From the NCBI RefSeq assembly GCF_026262505.1, contig NC_067204.1, positions 15,974,165 to 16,038,164 on the forward strand: a stretch of DNA of 64,000 nt, given 5' to 3'. Position numbers and translations under genes: made by a program. This document shows, piece after piece, positions 47,795-59,900 of the stretch (position 1 is the first letter of the stretch; each line of letters begins with the position of its first letter). The notes under the pieces are model-generated. The model did no database searches and was not told where the DNA came from. It saw only the letters and a list, made by a program, of their open reading frames with translations. This stretch comes from Trichomonas vaginalis G3 (taxonomy: Eukaryota > Parabasalia > Trichomonadida > Trichomonadidae).

Positions 47795-47960
47795 CTAAAA
47801 AAATCGCGCCTCGGCGGCAAGCCGCCTCGGCATTAAGAATGCGCATCTAAATTTTTATATGTCCTTCTTTCTTTTATTTTTCCCTTCCCTTTCTTTTCTT
47901 TTTTTTCCCTCCTCTTGCTCTCATTTACCTTTTTTTTCCTTTTCTCATCATTTTTCAAAA
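47795..47960. other. GC hairpin and polypyrimidine tract in MULE-like element 2
   Basis: GCGCCTCGGCGGCAAGCCGC around 47,807-47,826 contains a perfect GGCGGC-AA-GCCGCC hairpin (47,813-47,826), unusual in this AT-rich DNA. From about 47,870 to 47,960 the plus strand is nearly all C and T. Function unknown. Confidence 0.55.
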
Positions 47961-48584
47961 TTTTAAATTTTTATCAAAAATCCTGCCTATAAAAGCAGAC
48001 TATGGAACCTTTTAATGCCTCTTAATCAATATTATACAGCATAAAGCATATTAAATGAAAGTAATTACGTATAAATTTATTTTATTATCTTATTTATTAA
48101 TTCTTTAGCATGTATTGTTTAATATTAACTTTTCTGTACATTAAATATGATATCTCCAAAGTATGAATGCCTTGTAACGAAACGAAAACTTAATTTTATG
48201 TTGAATATTTGTCACAAACATTAGATTATTAAAATATATGTTGGATATCCCTTAGTATGAGACTTCATGACTCTTGTAGTCTAACGTGAGCTTTGGATTG
48301 CAAGCTCTGTGGTTAACGAACATAAATTAATTGTAAAGTTTTCAAAATTTTTCATCGTTTCTATCAGCATCTATTTTTCCTTTAAAATAATATATTTGTA
48401 TGAATACAATATTTAGTAATTTTTTTATTTCCCATAATTTCATTCAAAATTTCAGAAAAAATTAATTTCTATTCAATATTATTTCAGCTTCAAAACACTT
48501 CATTCTTATAGATGTTGATTCACTAAAGTGTGATACTCAATGTCTTATTTCAATGAAAATTGTTCTGCAAATTTATTTCACTTT

Positions 48585-48900
48585 TGACCTCACTTTTTCC
48601 GTAATTCAATTTTTTACTTTTAATATTTTAGATCTTCATAATATCATTTGAAAAATTAACCATATAAAAAAATCAAGTTAACAATTCACTTTTTCCGTAA
48701 TTCAAAAATCAAAAATATAAATAATATATCTTTTTATCAAATATTATTATTATATTCTATGAAAAATGAGGTCCGGAAATTTTGCGGATTCCCGTAACTC
48801 AATTTTACGGAAAAAGTGCAGTAAACTATTCAAAATACGGAAAAATTGGTGTAAACTAATGATTTTACGGTAAAATCACGGAAAGTCCCGGAAGAATATA
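48585..48900. repeat. Cluster of CTTTTTCCGTAATTCAA direct and inverted motifs
   Basis: CACTTTTTCCGTAATTCAA occurs at about 48,591 and 48,688, and its reverse form (ATTTTACGGAAAAAGTG) at about 48,803, followed by further ACGGAAA copies. It could be a small foldback element nested in MULE-like element 2, but clean ends were not found. Confidence 0.4.
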
Positions 48901-49291
48901 TGTGCCTATATGAAATTATACAAAAATGAATCAAACGCATTTTAAAAGATTGTTCTTGTATTATAAATGCTATTCGCAGATTTATTAGTTGAAGAAAATT
49001 ACCAAATTTTTGCCGATTTACAAAAAATGATTTACAAAGCATATTTTTATAAGGCTTTAAAAATCTTTAAAATGTGACCGGTGACGGAAATCCATGGTAA
49101 CCAACCGCGGTTCCCGTTTGGAATGCCATATAATTTTCATTATTTTTAATTAACCTTATTTCTTTCCCAATTCCTGATTTATTTTATTCACTTACTATTA
49201 AAAGTCACATTTTAATAAAATATAATAATTTATTTATAGCATTTTTTACTATACTGTAATAAAAAATTAATTATAATAAATTAAATGTTTA

Positions 49292-49564
49292 TTAAATCAA
49301 ATGTTTTCTTTGCAATAATATTTTTAATGTTGAGTAAACAATGTTGGGATCAAGTGTATCATTTTTCAGACCTTTCTGAACAGCTTCAAGCATACTGATG
49401 CATTCGACTTTTTTAAATTGTGTCATTTCTTCGAAATCTCTTGTGACTTTTTTGATAACTTTAACACTTCTCTCTGAATCCAGACCTTTAATTTGCAACT
49501 TAATCAGGAATGAAGGAACAACACTGGAATATAACTCGATGACAAGTTCATCGAGTCGAAGATT
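49292..49564 (-). pseudogene. ORF fragment of unknown origin inside MULE-like element 2
   Basis: The minus strand reads RLDELVIELYSSVVPSFLIK, VIKKVTRDFEEMTQFKKVEC and a helical end LKILLQRKHLI with a normal stop at 49,292. Coding character is good over about 90 residues, then is lost into the 121-bp tandem repeat with no sensible start. It may be a captured 3' exon-like fragment of a host gene, as MULEs often carry. The parent gene is not recognised. Confidence 0.4.
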
Positions 49565-50252
49565 TGGTTGTACACCACTTGTATGTGCCGGATACCATTG
49601 TGTCAATTTTTTTCTGAAATTAACTTTAAAAGTACTAAGTAAGATCATGAGATATAGCAATATATGTTTAAACCAACTTATATTTTGGTTGTACACCACT
49701 TGTATGTGCCGGATACCATTGTGTCAAATTTTTTCTGAAATTAACTTTAAAAGTACTAAGTAAGATCATGAGATATAGCAATATATGTTTAAACCAACTT
49801 ATATTTTGGTTGTACACCACTTGTATGTGCCGGATACCATTGTGTCAAATTTTTTCTGAAATTAACTTTAAAAGTACTAAGTAAGATCATGAGATATAGC
49901 AATATATGTTTAAACCAACTTATATTTTGGTTGTACACCACTTGTATGTGCCGGATACCATTGTGTCAAATTTTTTCTGAAATTAACTTTAAAAGTACTA
50001 AGTAAGATCATGAGATATAGCAATATATGTTTAAACCAACTTATATTTTGGTTGTACACCACTTGTATGTGCCGGATACCATTGTGTCAAATTTTTTCTG
50101 AAATTAACTTTAAAAGTACTAAGTAAGATCATGAGATATAGCAATATATGTTTAAACCAACTTATATTTTGGTTGTACACCATTTGTATGTGCCGGATAC
50201 CATTGTGTCAAATTTTTTCTGAAATTAACTTTAAAAGTACTAAGTAAGATCA
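49564..50252. repeat. 121-bp tandem array (about 5.7 copies)
   Basis: Copies of TTGGTTGTACACCACTTGTA recur with a 121-bp period; the GGTTG anchor lies at 49,566, 49,687, 49,808, 49,929, 50,050 and 50,171. Copies are almost identical, so the expansion is recent. The array sits close to the right end of MULE-like element 2. Confidence 0.93.
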
Positions 50253-50397
50253 TTTCTTTTTGCATAATATAATGCCAATATGGTTTCTTTTGATTTTATT
50301 TCATTTATAAGCAAATCAGATTTACCCAAAAACTCCACTCCATAAGCGTTCATTTGCTAAATTAAAAAGTGACAATGGGCTAGTCTGTCCCTTTCTC

Positions 50398-50407
50398 ATG
50401 CATCGTG
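50398..50407. repeat. Target-site duplication of MULE-like element 2, right copy (ATGCATCGTG)
   Basis: Perfect match to 47,678-47,687. Confidence 0.78.
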
Positions 50408-50819
50408 CAAATAAAAAATGAATAATTCATTATCTTATCTTTCTCCAAAATTTTAGAAGAAATGGACTTAACATCCCAAATAAATCTGATTTTTCACGTC
50501 ATCTGTTTTCCAAAAAAAATTCAAGTGTCGAATTATATTAAATGAAATTTTTAAAATTTCAGACAAATTTTGAAAAATTTGAATTTCTTGGAAAAATTTA
50601 GTAAATTTTAATCGGTGAATATATTTTATTTTGTATAAAAATCATTATTATTCACTAAAACTAGAAAAACTTATGAAATTTTAAGAAAAATTATTTAAAA
50701 TACTTAAAATTGACTCACAAGATATCAAATCGATCATTATATCTTGGATCTTATATTTCTTTTTGGCACTTTAAACAAAATCAATCAAATTTAAGGAAAG
50801 GAAAACGACAGAATTTTAT
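50408..50819. other. Intergenic region, no gene seen
   Basis: AT-rich, between MULE-like element 2 and the 3' end of the malic enzyme gene. Nothing recognised. Confidence 0.6.
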
Positions 50820-52016
50820 TTAAGCATGGATGCGAGCAACACCAGACTTGATAGCAGCCTGAGCAACAGCCTTTGAGACTGTTTCTCTGATGCGTGGGTC
50901 GAATGGCTTTGGAAGGATGTATTCTGGTGTGAGTTCAGCATCGGAAACGAGGGAAGCAATAGCGCGAGCAGCAGCGATGTTCATCTCGTTTGTGATACGG
51001 GAAGAGCGGACATCGAGAGCACCACGGAAGAGAGCTGGGAAGGCGAGAACATTGTTGATCTGGTTGGGGAAGTCGGAACGGCCTGTACCAACAACAATAG
51101 CACCAGCTTCCTTAGCTTCATCTGGCATGATTTCTGGTGTTGGGTTAGCCATGGCAAAGACAATTGGCTTTTCGGCCATTGACTTGACCATTTCCTGTGT
51201 AAGTGTTCTTGGAGCAGAAACGCCAATGAAAACATCAGCACCCTTGATAACATCACCGAGTGTGCCTTGCTTGAGCTCGGAGTTTGTAATTTCAGCCATC
51301 TCGACCTTGATGTCGTTCAAGCCAGAGCGGCCTTTGTAGATAGCACCTTGACGGTCTGTAAAAATAACGTTCTTTGGATTGACGCCAACGGCAACAAGAA
51401 GTTTGATGATGGCGATACCAGCGGCACCAGCGCCAGATGTAACAATCTTGACGTCCTCGATCTTCTTTCCAACAATCTTGAGAGCGTTGAGAAGAGCAGC
51501 GAGTGTAACGATGGCTGTACCATGCTGATCATCGTGGAAGATTGGGATATCGCAGATTTCCTGAAGTCTCTTCTCGATTTCGAAGCAACGTGGAGCAGAG
51601 ATATCTTCAAGGTTGACACCACCGAAGGAGCCAGCAAGGAGGGAAACAACTTTGACGATTTCGTCAACATTCTTGGAACGGATGCAAAGTGGGATAGCAT
51701 CAACATCACCAAAGCGCTTGAAAAGTAAAGCTTTGCCTTCCATAACTGGCATACCGGCTTCTGGTCCAATATCACCTAAACCGAGAACGGCGGTACCATC
51801 TGTAATGACCGCGACAGTGTTCCAACGGCGTGTAAGTTCGTAGGAGAGCTCTGGGTTCTTCTGGATCTCAAGGCATGGCTGAGCAACACCTGGAGAATAT
51901 GCGATGGAGAGATCTTCCTTGTCCTCTACCTTGCAGCGGGCAACTGTTTCGATCTTGCCACGCCATTCCTTATGAGCGGCAACAGAGAGAGATGCATAGT
52001 CTTTCTTAACAGACAT
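50820..52016 (-). CDS. Malic enzyme, short bacterial-type, probably cytosolic NADP-dependent
   Basis: The 398-residue enzyme decarboxylates malate to pyruvate and CO2 with NAD(P)+. Visible motifs: SIAYSPGVAQPC, VLGLGDIGPEAGMPVMEGKA, the metal-binding LEDISAPRCFEIE and IFHDDQHGTAIV, the dinucleotide fold KIVTSGAGAAGIAIIKLL, FAMANPTPEIMPDEA and NEMNIAAARAIA. The length matches the short bacterial/archaeal class, whereas hydrogenosomal trichomonad enzymes are of the longer eukaryotic class. No hydrogenosomal presequence is seen at MSVKKDYASLS. The start at 52,016 lies 10 nt after an initiator-like TCATTTTT; the frame upstream to 52,070 is not family-like. The gene is much richer in GC and in preferred codons than its surroundings, indicating high expression. 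The bacterial type suggests ancient lateral transfer. Confidence 0.95.
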   Translation of the reverse strand: MSVKKDYASLSVAAHKEWRGKIETVARCKVEDKEDLSIAYSPGVAQPCLEIQKNPELSYELTRRWNTVAVITDGTAVLGLGDIGPEAGMPVMEGKALLFKRFGDVDAIPLCIRSKNVDEIVKVVSLLAGSFGGVNLEDISAPRCFEIEKRLQEICDIPIFHDDQHGTAIVTLAALLNALKIVGKKIEDVKIVTSGAGAAGIAIIKLLVAVGVNPKNVIFTDRQGAIYKGRSGLNDIKVEMAEITNSELKQGTLGDVIKGADVFIGVSAPRTLTQEMVKSMAEKPIVFAMANPTPEIMPDEAKEAGAIVVGTGRSDFPNQINNVLAFPALFRGALDVRSSRITNEMNIAAARAIASLVSDAELTPEYILPKPFDPRIRETVSKAVAQAAIKSGVARIHA

Positions 52017-52020
52017 ATCT

Positions 52021-52028
52021 AAAAATGA
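52021..52028 (-). promoter_or_regulatory. Initiator-like TCATTTTT of the malic enzyme gene
   Basis: On the minus strand TCATTTTTAGAT precedes the ATG at 52,016, with the A of TCA 10 nt before it. This matches the parabasalid initiator and short 5' UTR and supports the chosen start. Confidence 0.6.
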
Positions 52029-53958
52029 AATGTTGATGCTCTTCAAAATTTTGAGACCACAATTGGTCACGAATTCTGAGCAGAAACACTTTTTTATGAA
52101 TTAAACTCTCACAAAAAATTGAGATCAAATTTTTTCCCGATTGAATTTTTGAGATATTTATCATTTTTAAGACTTATTTAGCTGTAGTATGTTGGGGCGT
52201 TTCGTAGTTAAATTATCAATCAATATATGATTATAAACCATTATCATTCTTACCATGGCAAATTCTTCTTTTTATTTATCCAATTTTTTTATAATATCAC
52301 GCTAGTTTTATCAGATGATATTGCCTTAATCAAAATATATATATGAGATAGCTTTGGAGAATTCATACTCAAATTGAAAATTTTCGTCAATGGGTTGAAA
52401 GGTGTATTCAATATTCTGAGCCTTCAATTTTTAATTTAGTAATATGATTATAGGCAATTAAAAAGGGTGAATTTTGAAAAACAGAGAGTAGAGTATAGGA
52501 AAATTTTTTATATCAGATGTCTGATATTATATCCCAATAGATATAGTATATGCTTCATGTAGAGTGCATTATTACGATCGGCAAAAGATATCAAATTTCA
52601 TTACATTGGATTTTCAATTCAAACTAACTTTAAATAGTATAAATTTACTATTTATTGAAAATGAATTAAATAATCTAAATTTTTAAAATAAAAATCATGG
52701 AGAAATCGTAAACTTTTATCTATTCAGGCTAAGTAGTAAAAAGATTAATTCATATCATAAAAATATCTATTTGTTTATAATCTTTATAGTTTTCTCCAAA
52801 TCATAAGACATCAGTTTCGAGAAATGAAATATTCAATAGAATGATTTAGTTTGGATCAGATTTAAATAATGATTTACCAACCAAAATCTTAGTTTGATAT
52901 GAAAATTGTAAATATAAATATATTTTTTCCACGAACCTCTCGTTTGTTATGAAAAAGTCTTAAGTCTCTGTCTGAAGTAGTGCCAAATATTTGACGACAT
53001 AAGAATTCTATATCAAATGAATACTTCCATGTTTAGTTGCTTGATGTCATTATAATGATGTTAAATATTTCTGATTGGACAACTATTGAAGATAATGTAA
53101 CAATCATAATTTCAATTATGTTTGCTTTCGCTTTAATTCCATTCGAGGATATCAAACAACTTGTCTCTTCTCTTTTTTAACAATCTCTAGTATGTTTGTG
53201 TTTTGATCTTAGTTTTCAGGGTTTGATATAGGCCAAAGAGTTCATCTCTCCAGTTCTATTTGATAATTTAATACTCGGCAATTTTGAAGTAAAATCATTG
53301 CAAACTTCGATTTCCCTGACATTAAAAACCCATGGTTAAAGATTTTATACTTGGAAAACTTATCAGTTCGTTTTAGAGATTTAATAATTACATATATGGC
53401 TGCCAAAGAGAACAGACTTCAATATTCACATTTCCTCATCCATGAGGATGTTTGCACATTACTTGAGAATCAAAAAGTCTAAACCACTCTCCTAGACAGA
53501 GAAGGTTTGAAAGAATTCTTTGTGTTAGATAGTTCATAATTGTGTTATATATACAATAACATACATCCCTCTAAGCATGGTTTTTATTTGCTTGGTATTG
53601 AAAATAATAGATGTCTATGAGCGAATTTCAAAATATTTCTTTATTGATATCAAAATAAAATAAAATAAATAAAAAAAAGGAACCAGTTGTTATCGCAGAT
53701 CTTTGAGTCTTATTTCGACAGACCAACAGAGAATTTGCAAGTTACAACGATTTGGACTGTTTTCATTAACTCTCTGATTTTGTCAAGATCCGAACATCAT
53801 AAATTTTTAAGTTGATTCGAGGATAGGTACAAAATATCAATAAGGAAAAATAAAAATGAGATGTATATTATCAGTCAAATAATCAAAAGATTGTTTTAAA
53901 TATTTCATTATAGCCTTTGTCAGATGAGGAACAAAGTTAATAATCAGATGTTGATTAT
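52029..53958. other. Intergenic region, no supported gene
   Basis: About 1.9 kb upstream of malic enzyme and downstream of the ankyrin locus. One 28-codon frame at 53,396-53,482 (MAAKENRLQYSHFLIHEDVC) looks coding-like and is followed by similar sequence out of frame, so it may be a gene remnant. No repeat or RNA gene was recognised. Confidence 0.5.
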
Positions 53959-56900
53959 TTAATAGAATTTTCTTATGTCATTGATATTTATACCATGCGA
54001 AATAAGAAGTTCGGCTGTTTCTTTACGATTATTTAATGCTGCAAAATGAAGAGCGGTTTTTCCATCATTATTTTTTTCATTGATATTTATACCATGCGAA
54101 ATAAGAATTTCGGCTATTTCTCTATTATTATAAAATGCTGCAATATGAAGAGCGGTTTGTCCATCATTATCTTTTTCATTGATATTTATACCATGCTAAA
54201 TAAGAATTTCGGTTGTTTCTTTATCTATATAACGTGTTGCTTTATGAAGAGCGGTTTGTCCAATATTATCTTTTTCATTGATATTTATACCATGCGAAAT
54301 AAGAAGTTCGGCTATTTCTCTATTATTATAAAATGCTGCAATATGAAGAGCGGTTCTTCCATCATTATCTTTTTCATTGATATTTATACCATGCGAAATA
54401 AGAAGTTCGGCTGTTTCTCTACTATTTTCTAGTGCTGCATCAAAAAGAGCGGTTTTTCCATCATTATCTTTTTCATTGATATTTATACCATGCGAAATAA
54501 GAAGTTCGGCTGTTTCTCTACTATTTTCTAGTGCTGCATCAAAAAGAGCGGTTTTTCCATCATTATCTTTTTCATTGATATTTATACCATGCGAAATAAG
54601 AAGTTCGGCTGTTTCTTTACGATTATTTAATGCTGCAAAATGAAGAGCGGTTCTTCCATCATTATCTTTTTCATTGATATTTATACCGTGTGAAATAAGA
54701 AGTTCGGCTATTTCTCTATTATTATAAAATGCTGCAATATGAAGAGCGGTTTGTCCATCATTATCTTTTTCATTGATATTTATACCATGCTAAATAAGAA
54801 TTTCGGTTGTTTCTTTATCTATATAACGTGTTGCTTTATGAAGAGCGGTTTGTCCAATATTATCTTTTTCATTGATATTTATACCATGCGAAATAAGAAG
54901 TTCGGCTGTTTCTCTACTATTTTCTAGTGCTGCATCAAAAAGAGCGGTTTGTCCATCATTATCTTTTTCATTGATATTTATACCATGCGAAATAAGAAGT
55001 TCGGCTGTTTCTCTACTATTTTCTAGTGCTGCATCAAAAAGAGCGGTTTTTCCATCATTATCTTTTTCATTGATATTTATACCATGCGAAATAAGAAGTT
55101 CGGCTGTTTCTCTACTATTTTCTAGTGCTGCATCAAAAAGAGCGGTTTTTCCATCATTATCTTTTTCATTGATATTTATACCATGCGAAATAAGAAGTTC
55201 GGCTGTTTCTCTACTATTTTCTAGTGCTGCATCAAAAAGAGCGGTTTTTCCATCATTATCTTTTTCATTGATATTTATACCATGCGAAATAAGAAGTTTG
55301 GCTATTTCTCTATTATTATAAAATGCTGCAATATGAAGAGCGGTTCTTCCATCATTATCTTTTTCATTGATATTTATACCATGCGAAATAAGAAGTTTGG
55401 CTATTTCTCTATTATTATAAAATGCTGCAATATGAAGAGCGGTTTTCCATCATTATCTTTTTCATTGATATTTATACCATGCGAAATAAGAAGTTCGGCT
55501 GTTTCTCTACTATTTTCTAGTGCTGCATCAAAAAGAGCGGTTTTTCCATCATTATCTTTTTCATTGATATTTATACCATGCGAAATAAGAAGTTCGGCTG
55601 TTTCTCTACTATTTTCTAGTGCTGCATCAAAAAGAGCGGTTTTTCCATCATTATCTTTTTCATTGATATTTATACCATGCGAAATAAGAAGTTCGGCTGT
55701 TTCTCTACTATTTTCTAGTGCTGCATCAAAAAGAGCGGTTTTCCATCATTATCTTTTTCATTGATATTTATACCATGCTAAATAAGAATTTCGGCTGTTT
55801 CTTATCTATATAACGTGTGCTATGAAGAGCGGTTTTCCATCATTATCTTTTTCATTGATATTTATACCATGCGAAATAAGAATTTCGGCTATTTCTCTTT
55901 ATTATAAAATGCTGCAATATGAAGAGCGGTTTTCTTCCATCATTATCTTTTTCATTGATATTTATACCATGCGAAATAAGAAGTTCGGCTGTTTCTCTAC
56001 TATTTTCTAGTGCTGCATCAAAAAGAGCGGTTTTCCATCATTATCTTTTTCATTGATATTTATACCATGCGAAATAAGAAGTTCGGCTGTTTCTCTACTA
56101 TTTTTAGTGCTGCATCAAAAAGAGCGGTTTTCCATCATTATCTTTTTCATTGATATTTATACCATGCGAAATAAGAAGTTCGGCTGTTTCTACTATTATA
56201 ATGCTGCAAAATGAAGAGCGGTTCTTCCATCATTATCTTTTTCATTGATATTTATACCGTGTGAAATAAGAAGTTCGGCTATTTCTCTACTATTATAAAA
56301 TGCTGCCTCAAAAAGAGCGGTTTGTCCATCATTATCTTTTTCATTGATATTTATACCATGTGAAATAAGAAGTTCGGCTATTTCTCTACTATTATAAAAT
56401 GCTGCCTCAAAAAGAGCGGTTTGTCCATCATTATCTTTTTCATTGATATTTATACCATGCTAAATAAGAAGTTTGGCTGTTTCTCTACTATTTTCTAGTG
56501 CTGCATCAAAAAGAGCGGTTTTTCCATCATTATCTTTTTCATTGATATTTATACCATGCGAAATAAGAAGTTCGGCTGTTTCTTTACGATTATTTAATGC
56601 TGCAAAATGAAGAGCGGTTCTTCCATCATTATCTTTTTCATTGATATTTATACCATGCTAAATAAGAATTTCGGCTGTTTATTTATCTATATAACGTGTT
56701 GCTTTATGAAGAGCGGTTTGTCCAATATTATCTTTTTCATTGATATTTATACCATGCGAAATAAGAAGTTCGGCTGTTTCTCTACTATTTTCTAGTGCTG
56801 CATCAAAAAGAGCGGTTTTTCCATCATTATCTTTTTCATTGATATTTATACCATGCGAAATAAGAAGTTCGGCTGTTTCTCTACTATTTTCTAGTGCTGC

Positions 56901-59900
56901 ATCAAAAAGAGCGGTTTTTCCATCATTATCTTTTTCATTGATATTTATACCATGCGAAATAAGAAGTTCGGCTGTTTCTCTACTATTTTCTAGTGCTGCA
57001 TCAAAAAGAGCGGTTTTTCCATCATTATCTTTTTCATTGATATTTATACCATGCGAAATAAGAAGTTCGGCTGTTTCTCTACTATTTTCTAGTGCTGCAT
57101 CAAAAAGAGCGGTTTTTCCATCATTATCTTTTTCATTGATATTTATACCATGCGAATTAAGAAGTTTGGCTATTTCTCTATATTATAAAATGCTGCCTCA
57201 AAAAGAGCGGTTTTTCCATCATTATCTTTTTCATTGATATTTATACCATGCGAAATAAGAAGTTCGGCTGTTTCTCTACTATTTTCTAGTGCTGCATCAA
57301 AAAGAGCGGTTTTTCCATCATTATCTTTTTCATTGATATTTATACCATGCGAAATAAGAAGTTCGGCTGTTTCTCTACTATTTTCTAGCTGCATCAAAAG
57401 AGCGGTTTTCCATCATTATCTTTTTCATTGATATTTATACCATGCGAAATAAGAAGTTCGGCTGTTTCTCTACTATTTAATGCTGCAAAATGAAGAGCGG
57501 TTTTTCCATCATTATCTTTTTCATTGATATTTATACCGTGTGAAATAAGAAGTTCGGCTATTTCTCTACTATTATAAATGCTGCCTCAAAAAGAGCGGTT
57601 TTGTCCATCATTATCTTTTTCATTGATATTTATACCATGTGAAATAAGAAGTTCGGCTATTTCTCTATTATAAAATGCTGCTCAAAAAGAGCGGTTTGTC
57701 CATCATTATCTTTTTCATTGATATTTATACCATGCTAAATAAGAAGTTCGGCTGTTTCTCTACTATTTTCTAGTGCTGCTCAAAAAGAGCGGTTTTCCAT
57801 CATTATCTTTTTCATTGATATTTATACCATGCGAAATAAGAAGTTCGGCTGTTTCTTTACTATTATAATGCTGCAAATGAAGAGCGGTTTTCCATCATTA
57901 TCTTTTTCATTGATATTTATACCATGCTAAATAAGAATTTCGGCTGTTTCTTTATTATATAAATGCTGCATGAAGAGCGGTTTTCCATCATTATCTTTTT
58001 CATTGATATTTATACCATGCGAAATAAGAATTTCGGCTATTTCTCTATTATATAAAATGCTGCAATATGAAGAGCGGTTCTTCCATCATTATCTTTTTCA
58101 TTGATATTTATACCATGCGAAATAAGAAGTTCGGCTGTTTCTCTACTATTTTCTAGTGCTGCATCAAAAAGAGCGGTTTTTCCATCATTATCTTTTTCAT
58201 TGATATTTATACCATGCGAAATAAGAAGTTCGGCTGTTTCTCTACTATTTTCTAGTGCTGCATCAAAAAGAGCGGTTTTTCCATCATTATCTTTTTCATT
58301 GATATTTATACCATGCGAAATAAGAAGTTCGGCTGTTTCTCTACTATTTTCTAGTGCTGCATCAAAAAGAGCGGTTTTTCCATCATTATCTTTTTCATTG
58401 ATATTTATACCATGCGAAATAAGAAGTTCGGCTGTTTCTCTACTATTTTCTAGTGCTGCATCAAAAAGAGCGGTTTTTCCATCATTATCTTTTTCATTGA
58501 TATTTATACCATGCGAAATAAGAAGTTTGGCTGTTTCTCTACTATTTTCTAGTGCTGCATCAAAAAGAGCGGTTTTTCCATCATTATCTTTTTCATTGAT
58601 ATTTATACCATGCGAAATAAGAAGTTCGGCTGTTTCTCTATTATTATAAAATGCTGCAAAATGAAGAGCGGTTCTTCCATCATTATCTTTTTCATTGATA
58701 TTTATACCATGCGAAATAAGAAGTTCGGCTGTTTCTCTACTATTTTCTAGTGCTGCATCAAAAAGAGCGGTTTTCCATCATTATCTTTTTCATTGATATT
58801 TATACCATGCGAAATAAGAAGTTCGGCTGTTTCTCTACTATTTTCTAGTGCTGCATCAAAAAGAGCGGTTTTTCCATCATTATCTTTTTCATTGATATTT
58901 ATACCATGCGAAATAAGAAGTTCGGCTGTTTCTTTACATTATAAAATGCTGCAAAATGAAGAGCGGTTCTTCCATCATTATCTTTTTCATTGATATTTAT
59001 ACCGTGTGAAATAAGAAGTTCGGCTATTTCTCTACTATTATAAAATGCTGCCTCAAAAAGAGCGGTTTGTCCATCATTATCTTTTTCATTGATATTTATA
59101 CCGTGTGAAATAAGAAGTTCGGCTATTTCTCTACTATTATAAAATGCTGCCTCAAAAAGAGCGGTTTGTCCATCATTATCTTTTTCATTGATATTTATAC
59201 CATGCGAAATAAGAAGTTCGGCTATTTCTCTACTATTATAAAATGCTGCCTCAAAAAGAGCGGTTTGTCCATCATTATCTTTTTCATTGATATTTATACC
59301 ATGCGAAATAAGAAGTTCGGCTGTTTCTCTACTATTTTCTAGTGCTGCATCAAAAAGAGCGGTTTTTCCATCATTATCTTTTTCATTGATATTTATACCA
59401 TGCGAAATAAGAAGTTCGGCTGTTTCTTTACTATTATTAATGCTGCAAAAAAGAGCGGTTTTTCCATCATTATCTTTTTCATTGATATTTATACCATGCT
59501 AAATAAGAATTTCGGCTGTTTCTTTACTATATAACGTGCTTGCATGAAGAGCGGTTTGTCCATCATTATCTTTTTCATTGATATTTATACCATGCGAAAT
59601 AAGAAGTTTCGGCTATTTCTCTATTATTATAAAATGCTGCAAAAAAGAGCGGTTTTTCCATCATTATCTTTTTCATTGATATTTATACCATGCGAAATAA
59701 GAAGTTCGGCTGTTTCTCTACTATTTTCTAAATGCTGCATCAAAAAGAGCGGTTTTCCATCATTATCTTTTTCATTGATATTTATACCATGCGAAATAAG
59801 AAGTTCGGCTGTTTCTCTACTATTTTATAGTGCTGCATCAAAAAGAGCGGTTTTCCATCATTATCTTTTTCATTGATATTTATACCATGAAATAAGAAGT

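Larger units (their letters stand above)
47688..50397. mobile_element. MULE-like element 2, non-autonomous
   Basis: Inverted termini GAGTGGGGGACAAACTCGCC (left) and, read on the minus strand, GAGAAAGGGACAGACTAGCC (right) continue into a shared CATTGTCACTTTTT. Outside them the 10-bp direct repeat ATGCATCGTG stands on both sides. Termini of about 35 bp and a 9-11 bp duplication fit a Mutator-like element. No transposase is seen in the 2,710 bp, so it is non-autonomous. Contents: a GC-rich hairpin, a polypyrimidine tract, a patch rich in CTTTTTCCGTAATTCAA motifs, an unrecognised ORF fragment and a 121-bp tandem array next to the right terminus. Confidence 0.75.

Noticed and set aside
50890-51840. 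Long open frames on the plus strand opposite malic enzyme
   Set aside because: They are shadows produced by the strong codon bias of the malic enzyme gene; no family similarity.
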